DNA of 64,000 nucleotides from a virus (IMGVR_UViG_3300035698_013362:1-64000); one strand, 5' to 3'; counted from the first letter of the stretch, positions 24,306 to 33,785 are shown. Notes: a model not told the origin generated them from the letters alone. Numbers and translations are program-made.

Positions 24306-24842
24306 ATGGCACATCAACTGAAGAAATTTAAAGTAACTGATGGTGATTCTGGAGGTGAATCTTTCACTGAAGGATTCAATAAAGGCGAAGTGATGCAAGA
24401 TCTTCAGCGCATGGGTTGTATGAGTTCTGGTACAACCGTTGAAGAGGTTGATCCTAGAACTAATTTACCTATTGATGGTACACAATTGCCACCAGTAAGA
24501 AGTAATGCGCCTATGCCACCAGTAAGGGCTCCTCTTGGTGCCACTGAAGGTCGTATCTTTACTATCCCTGGAACTAATCAGAAGATTAAAGATATCAATG
24601 GAACTCTTTACGGGCTCCAGTGGGTTAGTATCTCTAAAGAAGATTTGATTAGTCGAATCGGATGTGATGATATTTCTCCTGAAGGTGATACTCGTGATTA
24701 TGTGCCTATGAAGATCTTTGACTGGGTTCTCCTTGATCAAGAGAAGGAACCAGAAATTGAAATTGAAACTGGGCCAATGCAAGATCCAGCAATAATTGAA
24801 AAGGAAGAAGAAGATGATAGCAAAACAAGTATTATGGTTTAA
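24306..24842 (+). CDS. hypothetical protein, 178 aa
   Basis: A Pro-rich linker (about residues 60-77) joins two small parts. The second part (IFTIPGTNQKIKDINGTLYGLQWVSISKEDLISRIG) looks beta-rich. The acidic C-terminal tail (EKEEEDDSK) overlaps the next gene by 29 nt. No family recognised. Likely in one operon from 23850 to 25104. Confidence 0.55.
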   Translation: MAHQLKKFKVTDGDSGGESFTEGFNKGEVMQDLQRMGCMSSGTTVEEVDPRTNLPIDGTQLPPVRSNAPMPPVRAPLGATEGRIFTIPGTNQKIKDINGTLYGLQWVSISKEDLISRIGCDDISPEGDTRDYVPMKIFDWVLLDQEKEPEIEIETGPMQDPAIIEKEEEDDSKTSIMV

Positions 24843-25104
24843 TAGTCGTAAAGAGTTTTACGATTGGGTTGTTGGTTCTGAACTAGCAATATCAGAAGAA
24901 GAACTCGAAACGAATGAGAAGAAGAAGTTTATGCTTCTTCCACCACTCGATACAGTTGTTACCTACCTTGATCTTACTAACTACTTTGTTTGTGATAATA
25001 TGCAAACAATTGTATGGATGAAGAAAGAGGAAGAAGAAGGTAAGGAACCAACTATTCAAGCGGTGCCGATTATGATCAATTCAGATAAACTTGAAATTGA
25101 TTAA
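24814..25104 (+). CDS. hypothetical protein, 96 aa
   Basis: The start at 24814 is set by AAGGAAGAAG just upstream; an ATG six codons earlier has no comparable site. Acidic protein with Trp-containing N-terminus (MIAKQVLWFNSRKEFYDWVV). The gene ends 20 nt before a strong terminator and closes the plus-strand block. Confidence 0.55.
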   Translation: MIAKQVLWFNSRKEFYDWVVGSELAISEEELETNEKKKFMLLPPLDTVVTYLDLTNYFVCDNMQTIVWMKKEEEEGKEPTIQAVPIMINSDKLEID

Positions 25105-25124
25105 GTTCAAAGTTCTTAAACTAG

Positions 25125-25152
25125 AAAAGCTATCCATTGGATAGCTTTTTTT
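25125..25152 (+). terminator. bidirectional rho-independent terminator
   Basis: An 11-bp perfect stem (25125-25135 with 25139-25149), 3-nt loop, T run on the plus strand and an A-rich upstream arm giving T on the minus strand. It lies between convergent gene blocks ending at 25104 (+) and 25171 (-), so it probably works in both directions. Confidence 0.85.
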
Positions 25153-25170
25153 GTATCAAGATGAAAGTGT

Positions 25171-25491
25171 TTAATCTTCGTCAGGATCTTTAGCATTCAT
25201 TTCCATATCTTCAACATATTTTGAAGACAGCATATTCTGCATAGTTGTCATGAAATGCTCTCGAATAGAATCAACAAATTTACCATGTTGAAGTAATCCA
25301 CCAAGTCCCATAACAACTTCTTCCTGTGGAGTAAGTGTATGTTTACCTTTAAGAGTACAAATGGTTTCACATTTACCATTACCTCTTAATACGAGAGCGA
25401 CATCATCACGAGCCAATTCAATTGTTTGCTTCACTTCTTTTGAAACGATATCGTCTTCTTTATTTTGTTTCTTCTTTAAAAAATTCTTCAT
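25171..25491 (-). CDS. hypothetical protein, 106 aa
   Basis: Charged protein with basic N-terminus (MKNFLKKKQNK) and acidic C-terminus (AKDPDED). The middle has a helical GLGGLLQHGKFVDSI region. It overlaps the upstream glycosyltransferase gene by 4 nt, so it is translationally coupled to it. Function unknown. Confidence 0.55.
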   Translation of the reverse strand: MKNFLKKKQNKEDDIVSKEVKQTIELARDDVALVLRGNGKCETICTLKGKHTLTPQEEVVMGLGGLLQHGKFVDSIREHFMTTMQNMLSSKYVEDMEMNAKDPDED

Positions 25492-26588
25492 TTAATCAAC
25501 CTATCAAATACATCTGTATGGTAATGGAGATTGTTTTCCAACCACCAGCCTTTATTTCGATCTTCAGTATTACCTGATTCCATTATAGCGTTATTTTTAT
25601 TTATCTCAGCATTTAAGCTTTTGTCATCCTTAAATATTCTATCAATTTGATTCTGTAGAGCGTTAGCATCACTGAATACTGAATTGGTATGTTTATTGTA
25701 AGTGCAAATGTCCTGTCCAAGGAAAGGAATACGAGAAGCAGCTGCCTCTAATAATTTGATATTTGATTTAGCTTGATTGAACTTACTATCTTCAAGTGGA
25801 GCAATAACCAAATCTAATTCTTTAGACTTAAGGCAATTCAAGTAGTTAAGGAATGGTGATCCAGAAGTAGTAGATATCTTACCTTGTTCAAGCAAATGCC
25901 ATAGACGTTTAGGAACATGAGCGAAGAACACCCACTCATATTTGTCACATGTCGCTTCAATAAAATCAATGATATGAGAGAAGTCATCCTGCGTTGTAGC
26001 ATTTGCTGAATGATTGAAATGTGAAAATGAGCATGGGAACCCGATGCGTAGGCGACGATTCTTTGGCACCTGCTTCGTCACAGGCGGAGTATAAGACCAC
26101 CATTGTGGTATAAAGTTAGGTACAACTCTAAATTTCTTCAGGTCAATCCCTAGCTTAGTATGGTAATACATACCTAATTCTACCGTAGAAACAGTAACAG
26201 CATCAGCATGTTTAAACATACATTGGATATTAGGTCCTGTCTTGGCGTGTTCTGGAGTGCTAGGGTTGTGAGGAGGCATATCTTCACCGATTAGAATATC
26301 ATCTATATCGTATATGACTTTCACTCCCTTGCGCGCCTGTAGCTCACTTAGGTAAGCTTGAAAGTATTTAGTGTGGTTTTCACTATGGAACCGCTGAGCC
26401 TTGAAGATACAATTCTCATTTACACTTCCACTTAATGATGTAGATGGACCATCAAATCTTATAGATGAATAAAACATTTCCTTCTGAGCTCTTAAAGCCA
26501 TATCAGGAAATGCCATTCGATAATAACCACAAGCAAAGTGGTCCATCTGCATATTAATTACAATAGCTGTCTTTTTAGGTTTGTTCAT
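25488..26588 (-). CDS. GT-B-type glycosyltransferase (family 1/4-like)
   Basis: 366 aa. VIYDIDDILIGE near residue 92 is a hallmark of GT4-like enzymes, LRIGFPCSF near 188 starts the second Rossmann domain, and LVIAPLEDSKFNQAKSNIK then LLEAAASRIPFLGQ near 265-292 is the nucleotide-sugar-binding loop with its ExxA region. Likely transfers a sugar from a nucleotide sugar. It overlaps gp46 upstream and is far from the other three glycosyltransferase genes. Possible targets are hydroxymethylated DNA or a surface glycan. Confidence 0.75.
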   Translation of the reverse strand: MNKPKKTAIVINMQMDHFACGYYRMAFPDMALRAQKEMFYSSIRFDGPSTSLSGSVNENCIFKAQRFHSENHTKYFQAYLSELQARKGVKVIYDIDDILIGEDMPPHNPSTPEHAKTGPNIQCMFKHADAVTVSTVELGMYYHTKLGIDLKKFRVVPNFIPQWWSYTPPVTKQVPKNRRLRIGFPCSFSHFNHSANATTQDDFSHIIDFIEATCDKYEWVFFAHVPKRLWHLLEQGKISTTSGSPFLNYLNCLKSKELDLVIAPLEDSKFNQAKSNIKLLEAAASRIPFLGQDICTYNKHTNSVFSDANALQNQIDRIFKDDKSLNAEINKNNAIMESGNTEDRNKGWWLENNLHYHTDVFDRLIK

Positions 26589-28872
26589 TAGATAAGGTTG
26601 AAGTGCCTTCTGATTTAGTGACCTTCATTACATGGTCAAATGTTTCGGTTAATTCTTCGAGTATCTCTGTTCTATGAGAGATAACAATACAACTTAAATT
26701 AGAATCTTTAGTCTTGTTCTTGAGGATGTTAATAACAGCGAATAAGGCATATCCATCAATTCCACTGTCAAGCACTTCATCAACAATCAAGAGGTTAGTA
26801 ACGAATCCATTTGTACAAAGGATATCACGGAACGAAAGCATTACAGCCATATCTAATCGACGACGTTCACCACTAGAGAAATCGAAGTAATCACATTCAC
26901 CTGTTATCGTGAAGAATTCGTATTCGAACTTGTCGTTGAAGATGACTGTGTAGTCAGTTCCCATTTCGGCAAGGTACTTTTTGATGAGGACGTTAAGTGA
27001 AGCCACGATATTAGACACGATGTATCTCTTGACCCCGTTCTCGTCGTAGATGTTTGACAGTAGTTCATGTTTCCTTTGATCTTTAAATATTCCTTCAATG
27101 TTACCTAATGCATGATCAACTTTCTTCTTTGCATCATTAACAAGATCCTTGAATGGATTTTCCTTTTCAAGAATTTTCTTTTGAACTTCTTCTAAATCAA
27201 CCGCTTTATTGATAAGATCGTATAGGTGATCATTATCGATATTAGCCTGATTGATCTGTGCAGTAAGCATATTCATTTCACCCATCATCTGGTTGATTTT
27301 AATAGCACGTTCCTGCTGAGCAGACATAACATCACTAATGGCTTCAAGATTCTCTTCACGAGCCTTAGTAATTAAACGAAGTTCAGTGTTTTTAATTTCT
27401 TGTTCGGCACTAGTTTCAGCACTAGTCACTTTAGCTTTTAAAACATCAAGGCCAGGTGAATCAATGAATCTAGTTAGCTTATTTTCTTTTTCAAGTAGAT
27501 CAGCAATCTTAGGATCAATTTCTCTTGCACGCTCACATAACGTGGAATATTCTTCAGTCAATAAACCTTCAGTTTGAAGCATTTCAGAATTAGCTTTGTT
27601 AAGCTTATCGTAAGCCTTTTGATCAAAGTCAAAATGTTTAGCAGTAGCTTTCTTGCACTCAGCACAAAGGATATCATATGTAACATCTAATTTCTTTTTG
27701 ATAGCATCAAGAGCAATAATCTGGCTACAAATATCAGAACGATGTTTAGAAACTTTCTTTAATTTGTCTTCATTTAAACTAGTAGCTTCAGATTGAATTC
27801 GTTCCTGATCTTCTTTATGAGATTCAATTAAATCATTAATGATCGTAATAGCTTCTTCAGCTACTTTGACTTTAGCTTCAATTGCATCAATTTCAATTTG
27901 AACTTCAGCTTTAAGATCTTCTATTGCTGCATATTGTTCCTGTTGGAACTCAGCTAGATCATCAGTAATATCAGGTTCTTGAGCTTCAACTTCAGTTTGT
28001 TTTTCCTTTAGAACCTTAAGTTCAGCAGCAAATACATTAGTTTCAGCTTCAATTGTTTTTCTTTGAGTCTCTAATTTCTTAATATCTACTTTGTTCTTTT
28101 CGAGTTCCTTGATATCGGCTTTAATTGTTTTAATTTTTGCCAAATGGGAATCTGCTTCTGCTTTAATTTCGTCTGTGAACTGTTGTAATTTACTAGATAA
28201 TCCCTTATGCGTTTCTCTGTGGTTCTCGAGGATCTCACGTTGTGCTCCTAGGTCCTTTTTTAAGGAACGAAGTTGTTTGCTAACTTCGGTATTGATTTCA
28301 CCAAAGGCTTCGATCTTAAATAATGTATCTAAGTAAGATTCTTTAGTACCCTTTGGAAGTTGGAAAAAGTTCTGGATGTTATTAGTTGACAGAACAACTG
28401 AGTTACGGAATGTATCGATATCAGTCTTAAGGATCTCGTCAGCAATATATTTAAGGGTATTAGCTTTAGTGCCAATAGTTTCATCGTTTTTAGGACAAAC
28501 TTCACCTTTATAAAGTTCAGCAGCAATAGAGACATTGCCTGAACGAGCAGAACGGTTCAGGATGCAATGAACATTCCACTCTTGCATGTTAACTTCCATT
28601 TTGAGCTTAATCCATCCTATGTTATCAGGGGACGCTCTATTGAAGATACGCTTATTATTAAATATATTAGAAGCTTTACCAAAGAGAACCATTAACAATG
28701 CATCAACAAATATAGCAGATTTACCTACTCCATTCTTCAATTCAGGTATATCAAGGTTTTCACCTAATACATAAGTCATCCCAGCTAGATCCTCGAAGTT
28801 AACTACAACTTCTTCAGGCCCAATCGACTTATAGTTCTTCATCGCGATAGTTTTAAAATTAATCATGTTCAT
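26575..28872 (-). CDS. 46: recombination endonuclease subunit gp46 (SbcC/Rad50-like)
   Basis: 765 aa ABC-type SMC-like ATPase. Walker A NGVGKS near residues 47-52, a long coiled coil (about 180-600) interrupted by the zinc hook CAEC near 403-406, the ABC signature FSSGERRRLDMAV, Walker B NLLIVDEVLDSG and the H-loop ISHRTEIL near the end. It is longer than T4 gp46 (560 aa), mostly in the coiled coil. With gp47 it resects DNA ends for recombination-dependent replication and degrades host DNA. Confidence 0.92.
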   Translation of the reverse strand: MNMINFKTIAMKNYKSIGPEEVVVNFEDLAGMTYVLGENLDIPELKNGVGKSAIFVDALLMVLFGKASNIFNNKRIFNRASPDNIGWIKLKMEVNMQEWNVHCILNRSARSGNVSIAAELYKGEVCPKNDETIGTKANTLKYIADEILKTDIDTFRNSVVLSTNNIQNFFQLPKGTKESYLDTLFKIEAFGEINTEVSKQLRSLKKDLGAQREILENHRETHKGLSSKLQQFTDEIKAEADSHLAKIKTIKADIKELEKNKVDIKKLETQRKTIEAETNVFAAELKVLKEKQTEVEAQEPDITDDLAEFQQEQYAAIEDLKAEVQIEIDAIEAKVKVAEEAITIINDLIESHKEDQERIQSEATSLNEDKLKKVSKHRSDICSQIIALDAIKKKLDVTYDILCAECKKATAKHFDFDQKAYDKLNKANSEMLQTEGLLTEEYSTLCERAREIDPKIADLLEKENKLTRFIDSPGLDVLKAKVTSAETSAEQEIKNTELRLITKAREENLEAISDVMSAQQERAIKINQMMGEMNMLTAQINQANIDNDHLYDLINKAVDLEEVQKKILEKENPFKDLVNDAKKKVDHALGNIEGIFKDQRKHELLSNIYDENGVKRYIVSNIVASLNVLIKKYLAEMGTDYTVIFNDKFEYEFFTITGECDYFDFSSGERRRLDMAVMLSFRDILCTNGFVTNLLIVDEVLDSGIDGYALFAVINILKNKTKDSNLSCIVISHRTEILEELTETFDHVMKVTKSEGTSTLSNEQT

Positions 28873-29894
28873 ACGTTAGATTTCTCTTTGAATATTGCTA
28901 TGGCTATAGGACGAATCATCTTACGTTCATCATCCTCAATATCCATGTCATCAATGTATTTGTTAATTGCTTCTTCGTGTGACATTACAGAAACATCACC
29001 AAGCGTTGCTTGAATATTAGATAATTCCTTCTGGTATTGGTAATCCAGCTCAATGCTCTTAGGGCCCTGTGTTCCAAAGGCTTGAACAACCTTTACTACG
29101 CTGTCATATTCGTAGTCCGCATCAATGATGATTTTAAGATAATTATTGGATATCTGCTTTGTATCAAAGGTCTTGATTGTTGACCATCTGACTGGGATGT
29201 GTTTTGGTGAGAAGTCATTTTCGTAAAAGGTAAATGAGCTATCATCCGTGTCGAAAACATAAAACCCTTTTGGATTGCCGACATCTCCCCAGTTCTGCTC
29301 GTTCGGGCAGCCTCCTGTAATAATTGTTCCAGTTTTAGTAGCATAGTCTTTCCTTATGTGAAAGTGGCCAGAGAAGATCTTCGGGGCAACGTCTGTCAAC
29401 TGTTCCATGGTGTAAGCACCTTGATGAACAGCTCCCACTAATGCAGCGCCGGTAAAGTCGAAGTGCCCAAATGCAGCGCTAAGATGCTTCTCTTTTTTGG
29501 GGCTGTATCCCCATGGACACAGAGCTAAAGTTTTACCATCCTTTTCGATTTCAGCATATTCTTTATACACTGAAACATTTTCAATTAGGGCAAACTGCTC
29601 TACAGAGTTAACATCGTTGGAATGTTTGTAATGACAATCATGATTACCAATGATAAAGTGAGTGTGTTCGAATAGAGCAGCAAATTTCTCTAATGCCCAT
29701 CGAGCTCGTTCTTGAGTTCCTACAGAAAGGAAGTCACGTGAGTGGTTCCAATCTCCACCAAAAATTACTTCACGACAACCAAGCTTCTTCATCTGCTTGC
29801 CGTACTTGTGCATTACTTCCTCACAAGCTTTTACTTTGTCGTTATTATTTTTGTTGACACCCCAATGGATATCAGTGAAACACCCTATACGCAT
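28869..29894 (-). CDS. 47: recombination nuclease subunit gp47 (SbcD/Mre11-like)
   Basis: 341 aa, same length class as T4 gp47. Metallophosphatase motifs in order: FTDIHWG, GGDWNHSRD, IIGNHDCHY, GAVHQG and FSGHFHIR. Two metal ions at this site drive the nuclease. The stop overlaps the gp46 start by 4 nt, ensuring paired synthesis. Confidence 0.92.
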   Translation of the reverse strand: MRIGCFTDIHWGVNKNNNDKVKACEEVMHKYGKQMKKLGCREVIFGGDWNHSRDFLSVGTQERARWALEKFAALFEHTHFIIGNHDCHYKHSNDVNSVEQFALIENVSVYKEYAEIEKDGKTLALCPWGYSPKKEKHLSAAFGHFDFTGAALVGAVHQGAYTMEQLTDVAPKIFSGHFHIRKDYATKTGTIITGGCPNEQNWGDVGNPKGFYVFDTDDSSFTFYENDFSPKHIPVRWSTIKTFDTKQISNNYLKIIIDADYEYDSVVKVVQAFGTQGPKSIELDYQYQKELSNIQATLGDVSVMSHEEAINKYIDDMDIEDDERKMIRPIAIAIFKEKSNV

Positions 29895-29913
29895 AATTAT
29901 ACTCCAATTAAAG

Positions 29914-29921
29914 GATAAATA
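29914..29921 (+). promoter_or_regulatory. candidate late promoter GATAAATA of an endonuclease relic
   Basis: Octamer 23 nt before ATG 29945, followed by AAAGGAG. It precedes only an 18-codon relic, so it is probably left over from a former homing endonuclease gene. Confidence 0.4.
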
Positions 29922-29944
29922 ATTATAGAATTAAAGGAGATGTA

Positions 29945-29998
29945 ATGTATCATATAATCTATAGATCCCACTTTGATAATTGCAAGTTTAAATATTAA
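29945..29998 (+). pseudogene. relic of a GIY-YIG homing endonuclease (first and last codons only)
   Basis: An 18-codon frame with a strong ribosome-binding site (AAAGGAG) reads MYHIIYRSHFDNCKFKY. MYHIIYR is the N-terminus of the GIY-YIG paralogues in this window, and HFDNCK is their C-terminal zinc-finger end. The ~200 intervening codons are missing, as in an internal deletion. It ends convergent with, and 4 nt into, the sigma-factor gene, the same insertion geometry as the complete copies. Confidence 0.75.
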
Positions 29999-30732
29999 TC
30001 ACTTCCTACTTGTTCGGGGTCAAATCCCATATCCATATCACCTTCTGATGGACTACGGTTTGATATACATTCGGCAGATTCAAATTCAGAGTAACACTCT
30101 TCTCTATATTCATTAAGGCCGTTATCATTTTTGTTTTCTTTGATAGAACGACTTAGATATACTCGATGAGCAATCATTGTGAGATAAGAGAATGGATTAG
30201 TTTTCTTGAATTGGAATTGAGTGAGGTCTATGTTCTTAATTTCAGGTTTGTAATGTCGAACGATTTCTTTAATTTTAGCATCTGGATCGTTAGGGTCTTC
30301 TGCATCAACATATTCTTCACGCTCAGTAAACATTTTGATGTTACATGTTTCAGATCCAAGATCATGTTTAGTGATAACACAATCTGCCCAATCAGTCACC
30401 TTTTCTTCAGGATTCTCGGCGTCATACATAACGCTGTATTTGATAACAGCATCCTTTTTATAATCACGATGACATAATGAGGTTAAATCTGAGGGATCAG
30501 TGGTATCAATAAGATAGAGGTTTTTATACATTCGTACAACAGCATCACCTGCCATATCATCACGATATGTACGTCTATCCCATTTAGAACCTGCCGCAAG
30601 ACCGTAAGCGATTTGAATCAACATTTCGCCTAATCTTTCTGATGCTTCTCCAGTCGTTTTATAGTCAAGGATCTCAACTCTCAAGTCTTCTGGTTGGATG
30701 TAATACTTCTTACGGGGTTTCTTTTTTTCCAT
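29995..30732 (-). CDS. 55: late-transcription sigma factor (T4 gp55-like)
   Basis: 245 aa (T4 gp55 is 185 aa). Region 2-like pieces are readable: LIQIAYGLAAGSKWDRRTYRD, DMAGDAVVRMYKNLYLID, and KTNPFSYLTMIAHRVYLSRS, which parallels T4 NPHAYITQACFNAFVQRI. This small sigma recognises only the -10-like TATAAATA of late promoters, matching the many NATAAATA octamers in this window. Extra acidic sequence separates the two halves and forms the C-terminus. The coactivator gp33 and the clamp gp45 are not in the window. Confidence 0.75.
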   Translation of the reverse strand: MEKKKPRKKYYIQPEDLRVEILDYKTTGEASERLGEMLIQIAYGLAAGSKWDRRTYRDDMAGDAVVRMYKNLYLIDTTDPSDLTSLCHRDYKKDAVIKYSVMYDAENPEEKVTDWADCVITKHDLGSETCNIKMFTEREEYVDAEDPNDPDAKIKEIVRHYKPEIKNIDLTQFQFKKTNPFSYLTMIAHRVYLSRSIKENKNDNGLNEYREECYSEFESAECISNRSPSEGDMDMGFDPEQVGSD

Positions 30733-30748
30733 AAGAATATTATAGAAT

Positions 30749-31279
30749 TTACTTAGTCAATAATTTAGCACCAACAATCGTATAAGAAGCATATGAGTAG
30801 TTGCCTCCACCTGCTAAAGTAGCATTCAATTGTAGGTTAAGTTCTGCAACACCTACACCATACTGATTAGGCTTAACAGGTATAAAGCACATAGTATCAG
30901 AAATTTCGGACTGGCTGTCATTTTCTCCACCAAATCCAGAGACAATTTGATAAGCTCCTACATCCCAAGGATATGATGCACGTAGACCTACCGTTGCACC
31001 ATTATCGTTTGTTGCAGCTCTTTGCTTAACCCAAATACCTCGGATATTAGAAGTACTACCTGAAGAAAGGGTAAAATTACTTAAATTATAAAGCCATTCA
31101 GATACTACACCAGTGCTAACAGCTTGGCTTAAAGCTCCACCATTATCTGTTGTTGCTGTAATGGCTACATGTTCTTCATCTGGATTAACAAATGAAGTGT
31201 TACCAGCATTATCAATGTAGATATATTTACCGTAATCGGCTTCTTCTACTTTTATAGATTGTATAATTTTCTTAGTCAT
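30749..31279 (-). CDS. fibre-tip-like virion protein, 176 aa
   Basis: Beta-rich, Gly/Ser/Thr/Asn-rich protein typical of receptor-binding tips. From about residue 60 (SEWLYNLSNF...) to the end (SYTIVGAKLL) it resembles the C-terminal ~110 residues of the adjacent fibre protein, so it looks like a duplicated tip domain. Its ATG overlaps the stop of the upstream fibre gene, so both are made together. It may form a host-range module; receptor unknown. Confidence 0.6.
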   Translation of the reverse strand: MTKKIIQSIKVEEADYGKYIYIDNAGNTSFVNPDEEHVAITATTDNGGALSQAVSTGVVSEWLYNLSNFTLSSGSTSNIRGIWVKQRAATNDNGATVGLRASYPWDVGAYQIVSGFGGENDSQSEISDTMCFIPVKPNQYGVGVAELNLQLNATLAGGGNYSYASYTIVGAKLLTK

Positions 31280-32709
31280 TATTCAAATACCCTCTGTACT
31301 GCTCCAAATATGTTAAATGATATTGATGAACCACCACCATATAGTATGGTTAAATCAATAGAAGTTTGTCCTTTGTTAATAGGGACCATTGTTGTTGTGT
31401 AATCATTAATAGCATCTCCATTACCACCTGCATATGCGCCACCGATTTTATACATGTTGTTATCTGGATATTCAGCTTGAACATAACATACTTCGTTATT
31501 CGTTGAAGATACAACATTAATGTATAGAGCTCTAATTTGAGTAGTATCTAAACCAACTCCAACAAAATCAGCGATGTCATATGTCCAAGTATTGTTTGAG
31601 TTAGATTTAACTAAAGCTTCAGTACCAGCACTTAAGCTAACAAATTGTTGATCCATCGAATGAATCTGAGCAATATTTGCAGCTTTTTCAGTAGAAGGTG
31701 TAACACTATCTTTAAACTCGGCATTAGAGGCGAATGGGACAGCATAATTATCCATGTAGTACTTTAGCTGATAAGGATTTATACAAACATCAGTTGCGTC
31801 TCCTGCAAGAGCTTCAGGATAAGTAGCTATACGGATTATGCCTTTAGTTATTTCAGAAGCATCAGGAACGTTATCAATAGTAACATCATATGGCTGAAGC
31901 ATTAAATCATCAGTAGTAACTTCACGAATTTCAATACCAGAACCTGGTACTAAACTAGTATCAATATGTTCCCAAGTACCATCACCTGAAACCGTTACCC
32001 ATCCAATAGAAGAATCAGAAAGTAATACAGTACGAAGATGGATTGTTGCATTAATTTCATCAACGTAATTAGATTTTAATGAAGCTTCTTGACCATTGAT
32101 CTTATCAGTTCCATTAGGAACGATATAAGCAGTAGTTGAAGTGTTGAATTTAGTTACTGAAACCTGTTGTCCTATTTGAGATGTATTAGGAAGAAGTACC
32201 TTACCTGTTGCTTCAAGGAATACGTTAGTAATATAACCAACAGAGAAATCACCTGGATAAGCATTAATCCACTTACTATATTCATCAAAATACATAAGCG
32301 ATTGTAGGTTAATAGGGGCATTGATGTTAGTATCGTCAAGGTCTGTAAGAGATGATACAAAGTCCTTTGAGATAAATGCACTTGAAGCGGCATTCCAAAC
32401 AAGACCCTGATTGTTTTCAATGGTGATTTCAGTAGCATCAACATCTGACAATCCAAAGATAGTATCGGAAAGGCCAAGAGTAGTTTTAACAGCATCAGAA
32501 TCAGCCCAAGTATATTCAGTAGGGCTAATTGAAATAAGGATAGAGTTAGCAACAAGTGGCAAATCAACAGCATTAAGAGAATTCAAATCGGCAAGATAAT
32601 TGTCGTTATAGAATAGTCTCAATATAGCACGGTTAATAGTATTAGCATTAACATACTCGTTGGCGAATAATTTTACGTCGTTTGCTTCATTGTATGGTAA
32701 AGTTGGCAT
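31279..32709 (-). CDS. tail fibre / short-fibre-like protein
   Basis: 476 aa. The segment EITKGIIRIATYPEALAGDATD near residue 290 is the repeat found in T4 gp12, gp36 and gp37 fibres (KGIVxIAT...A..G), and CINPYQLKYYM matches the following T-P-x-x-L box. The upstream half is beta-rich with repeated domain boundaries and the last ~110 residues form a tip domain shared with the next gene. It should bind host receptors. A candidate late promoter lies at 32732. Confidence 0.7.
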   Translation of the reverse strand: MPTLPYNEANDVKLFANEYVNANTINRAILRLFYNDNYLADLNSLNAVDLPLVANSILISISPTEYTWADSDAVKTTLGLSDTIFGLSDVDATEITIENNQGLVWNAASSAFISKDFVSSLTDLDDTNINAPINLQSLMYFDEYSKWINAYPGDFSVGYITNVFLEATGKVLLPNTSQIGQQVSVTKFNTSTTAYIVPNGTDKINGQEASLKSNYVDEINATIHLRTVLLSDSSIGWVTVSGDGTWEHIDTSLVPGSGIEIREVTTDDLMLQPYDVTIDNVPDASEITKGIIRIATYPEALAGDATDVCINPYQLKYYMDNYAVPFASNAEFKDSVTPSTEKAANIAQIHSMDQQFVSLSAGTEALVKSNSNNTWTYDIADFVGVGLDTTQIRALYINVVSSTNNEVCYVQAEYPDNNMYKIGGAYAGGNGDAINDYTTTMVPINKGQTSIDLTILYGGGSSISFNIFGAVQRVFE

Positions 32710-32731
32710 ATAGTTTAGTCTCGGTTTAAGT

Positions 32732-32739
32732 TATTTATT
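32732..32739 (-). promoter_or_regulatory. candidate late promoter AATAAATA
   Basis: Octamer on the minus strand 22 nt before ATG 32709, inside the 3' end of the preceding gene. Confidence 0.35.
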
Positions 32740-33784
32740 GATCTACGTATTCAATCTTCCAAAGCTGAGTATGAGCAGGAGCAATTTTTGTCATTAAGTT
32801 AAATAATGACTTTTCGAATATTGAACGAAGTTTGGTATAGATTTCACCTTCAAGATTAAGTCCAGAGTTATGAATACGAATGCTGTACACATTAGACTTA
32901 TGTCCTTCGGCTTCACCTTTGTATTTACTTACTCCTTCGAAGTGTTCAACAGTTTCGTAATTACGAGTAAGATATTCATTAGGGCCTGTATCTGATTGAT
33001 CAACTTTATAGCTTAACCATAAGTTATCACCACTACGACCAACTTGCTGGTAACGTCTCCATGCAGTAAATTCACCAGAGTCATCAATGAAAACGTTGTA
33101 ATCATTTTTAAGGTGGTTCTTTGTTTTGAATGGATTTACATTAACGAATCCAGCTTTACCTTTATTCTGTCCATATGTTAAATCTGACTCTAGGATATAT
33201 GAATATGGAAGAGATGTAGGAGTTCTGGCAATTTCGATACCTGGAGCAATAGTAGTATATTCATCACCAATAAAGGTTTTATCTATACCATCCACGTTAG
33301 CACTACCGAATACCTTTTCAAGTTCAGCATAAATTTCACCATCAGTCATCGTAGGAGTAATGTTAATGGCAGCAAATTGAGAATCATCATAACGAATTAC
33401 TGTATTGTTTACCTCTTGATAGCGATCAAATAATTTAAATGGTTCTTCAAGGGATAAAGTACCAGAAGCTTCATTTGTTAGAGAGAAATCAAATCCATCG
33501 AACTGACAGAAATCACGTTGACGGACAATAGGCATTCTAAATGAGTTATCTTCTCCTGCACCTGAATAATAAAAATGATTTACGGAGTCTACGTCATATA
33601 AAGTATTGTTATTATACTTATGGAGGGTCCCTGTGTTTTCACCAGTAGTATCTTCATTCTTATTGGTTAACACTACGACATCTTCAAACCCAATTTCTGA
33701 TCCACTAAGATCATCATTCTGAATTCTTACTTTGAACTTACGCTGTCCTGGGCCAGCTGATAATTTGTCAAGAAATAGTTTCAT
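32735..33784 (-). CDS. virion structural protein, 349 aa
   Basis: The start at 33784 (MKLFLDKLSAGPGQRKF) is preferred because it follows the upstream stop by 1 nt, giving translational coupling; an in-frame ATG 34 codons earlier lies in the neighbouring gene and encodes an unlikely hydrophobic stretch. Beta-rich with many Asp and Asn residues, lying in the fibre/baseplate block. No family recognised. Confidence 0.55.
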   Translation of the reverse strand: MKLFLDKLSAGPGQRKFKVRIQNDDLSGSEIGFEDVVVLTNKNEDTTGENTGTLHKYNNNTLYDVDSVNHFYYSGAGEDNSFRMPIVRQRDFCQFDGFDFSLTNEASGTLSLEEPFKLFDRYQEVNNTVIRYDDSQFAAINITPTMTDGEIYAELEKVFGSANVDGIDKTFIGDEYTTIAPGIEIARTPTSLPYSYILESDLTYGQNKGKAGFVNVNPFKTKNHLKNDYNVFIDDSGEFTAWRRYQQVGRSGDNLWLSYKVDQSDTGPNEYLTRNYETVEHFEGVSKYKGEAEGHKSNVYSIRIHNSGLNLEGEIYTKLRSIFEKSLFNLMTKIAPAHTQLWKIEYVDQ

Positions 33785-33785
33785 A

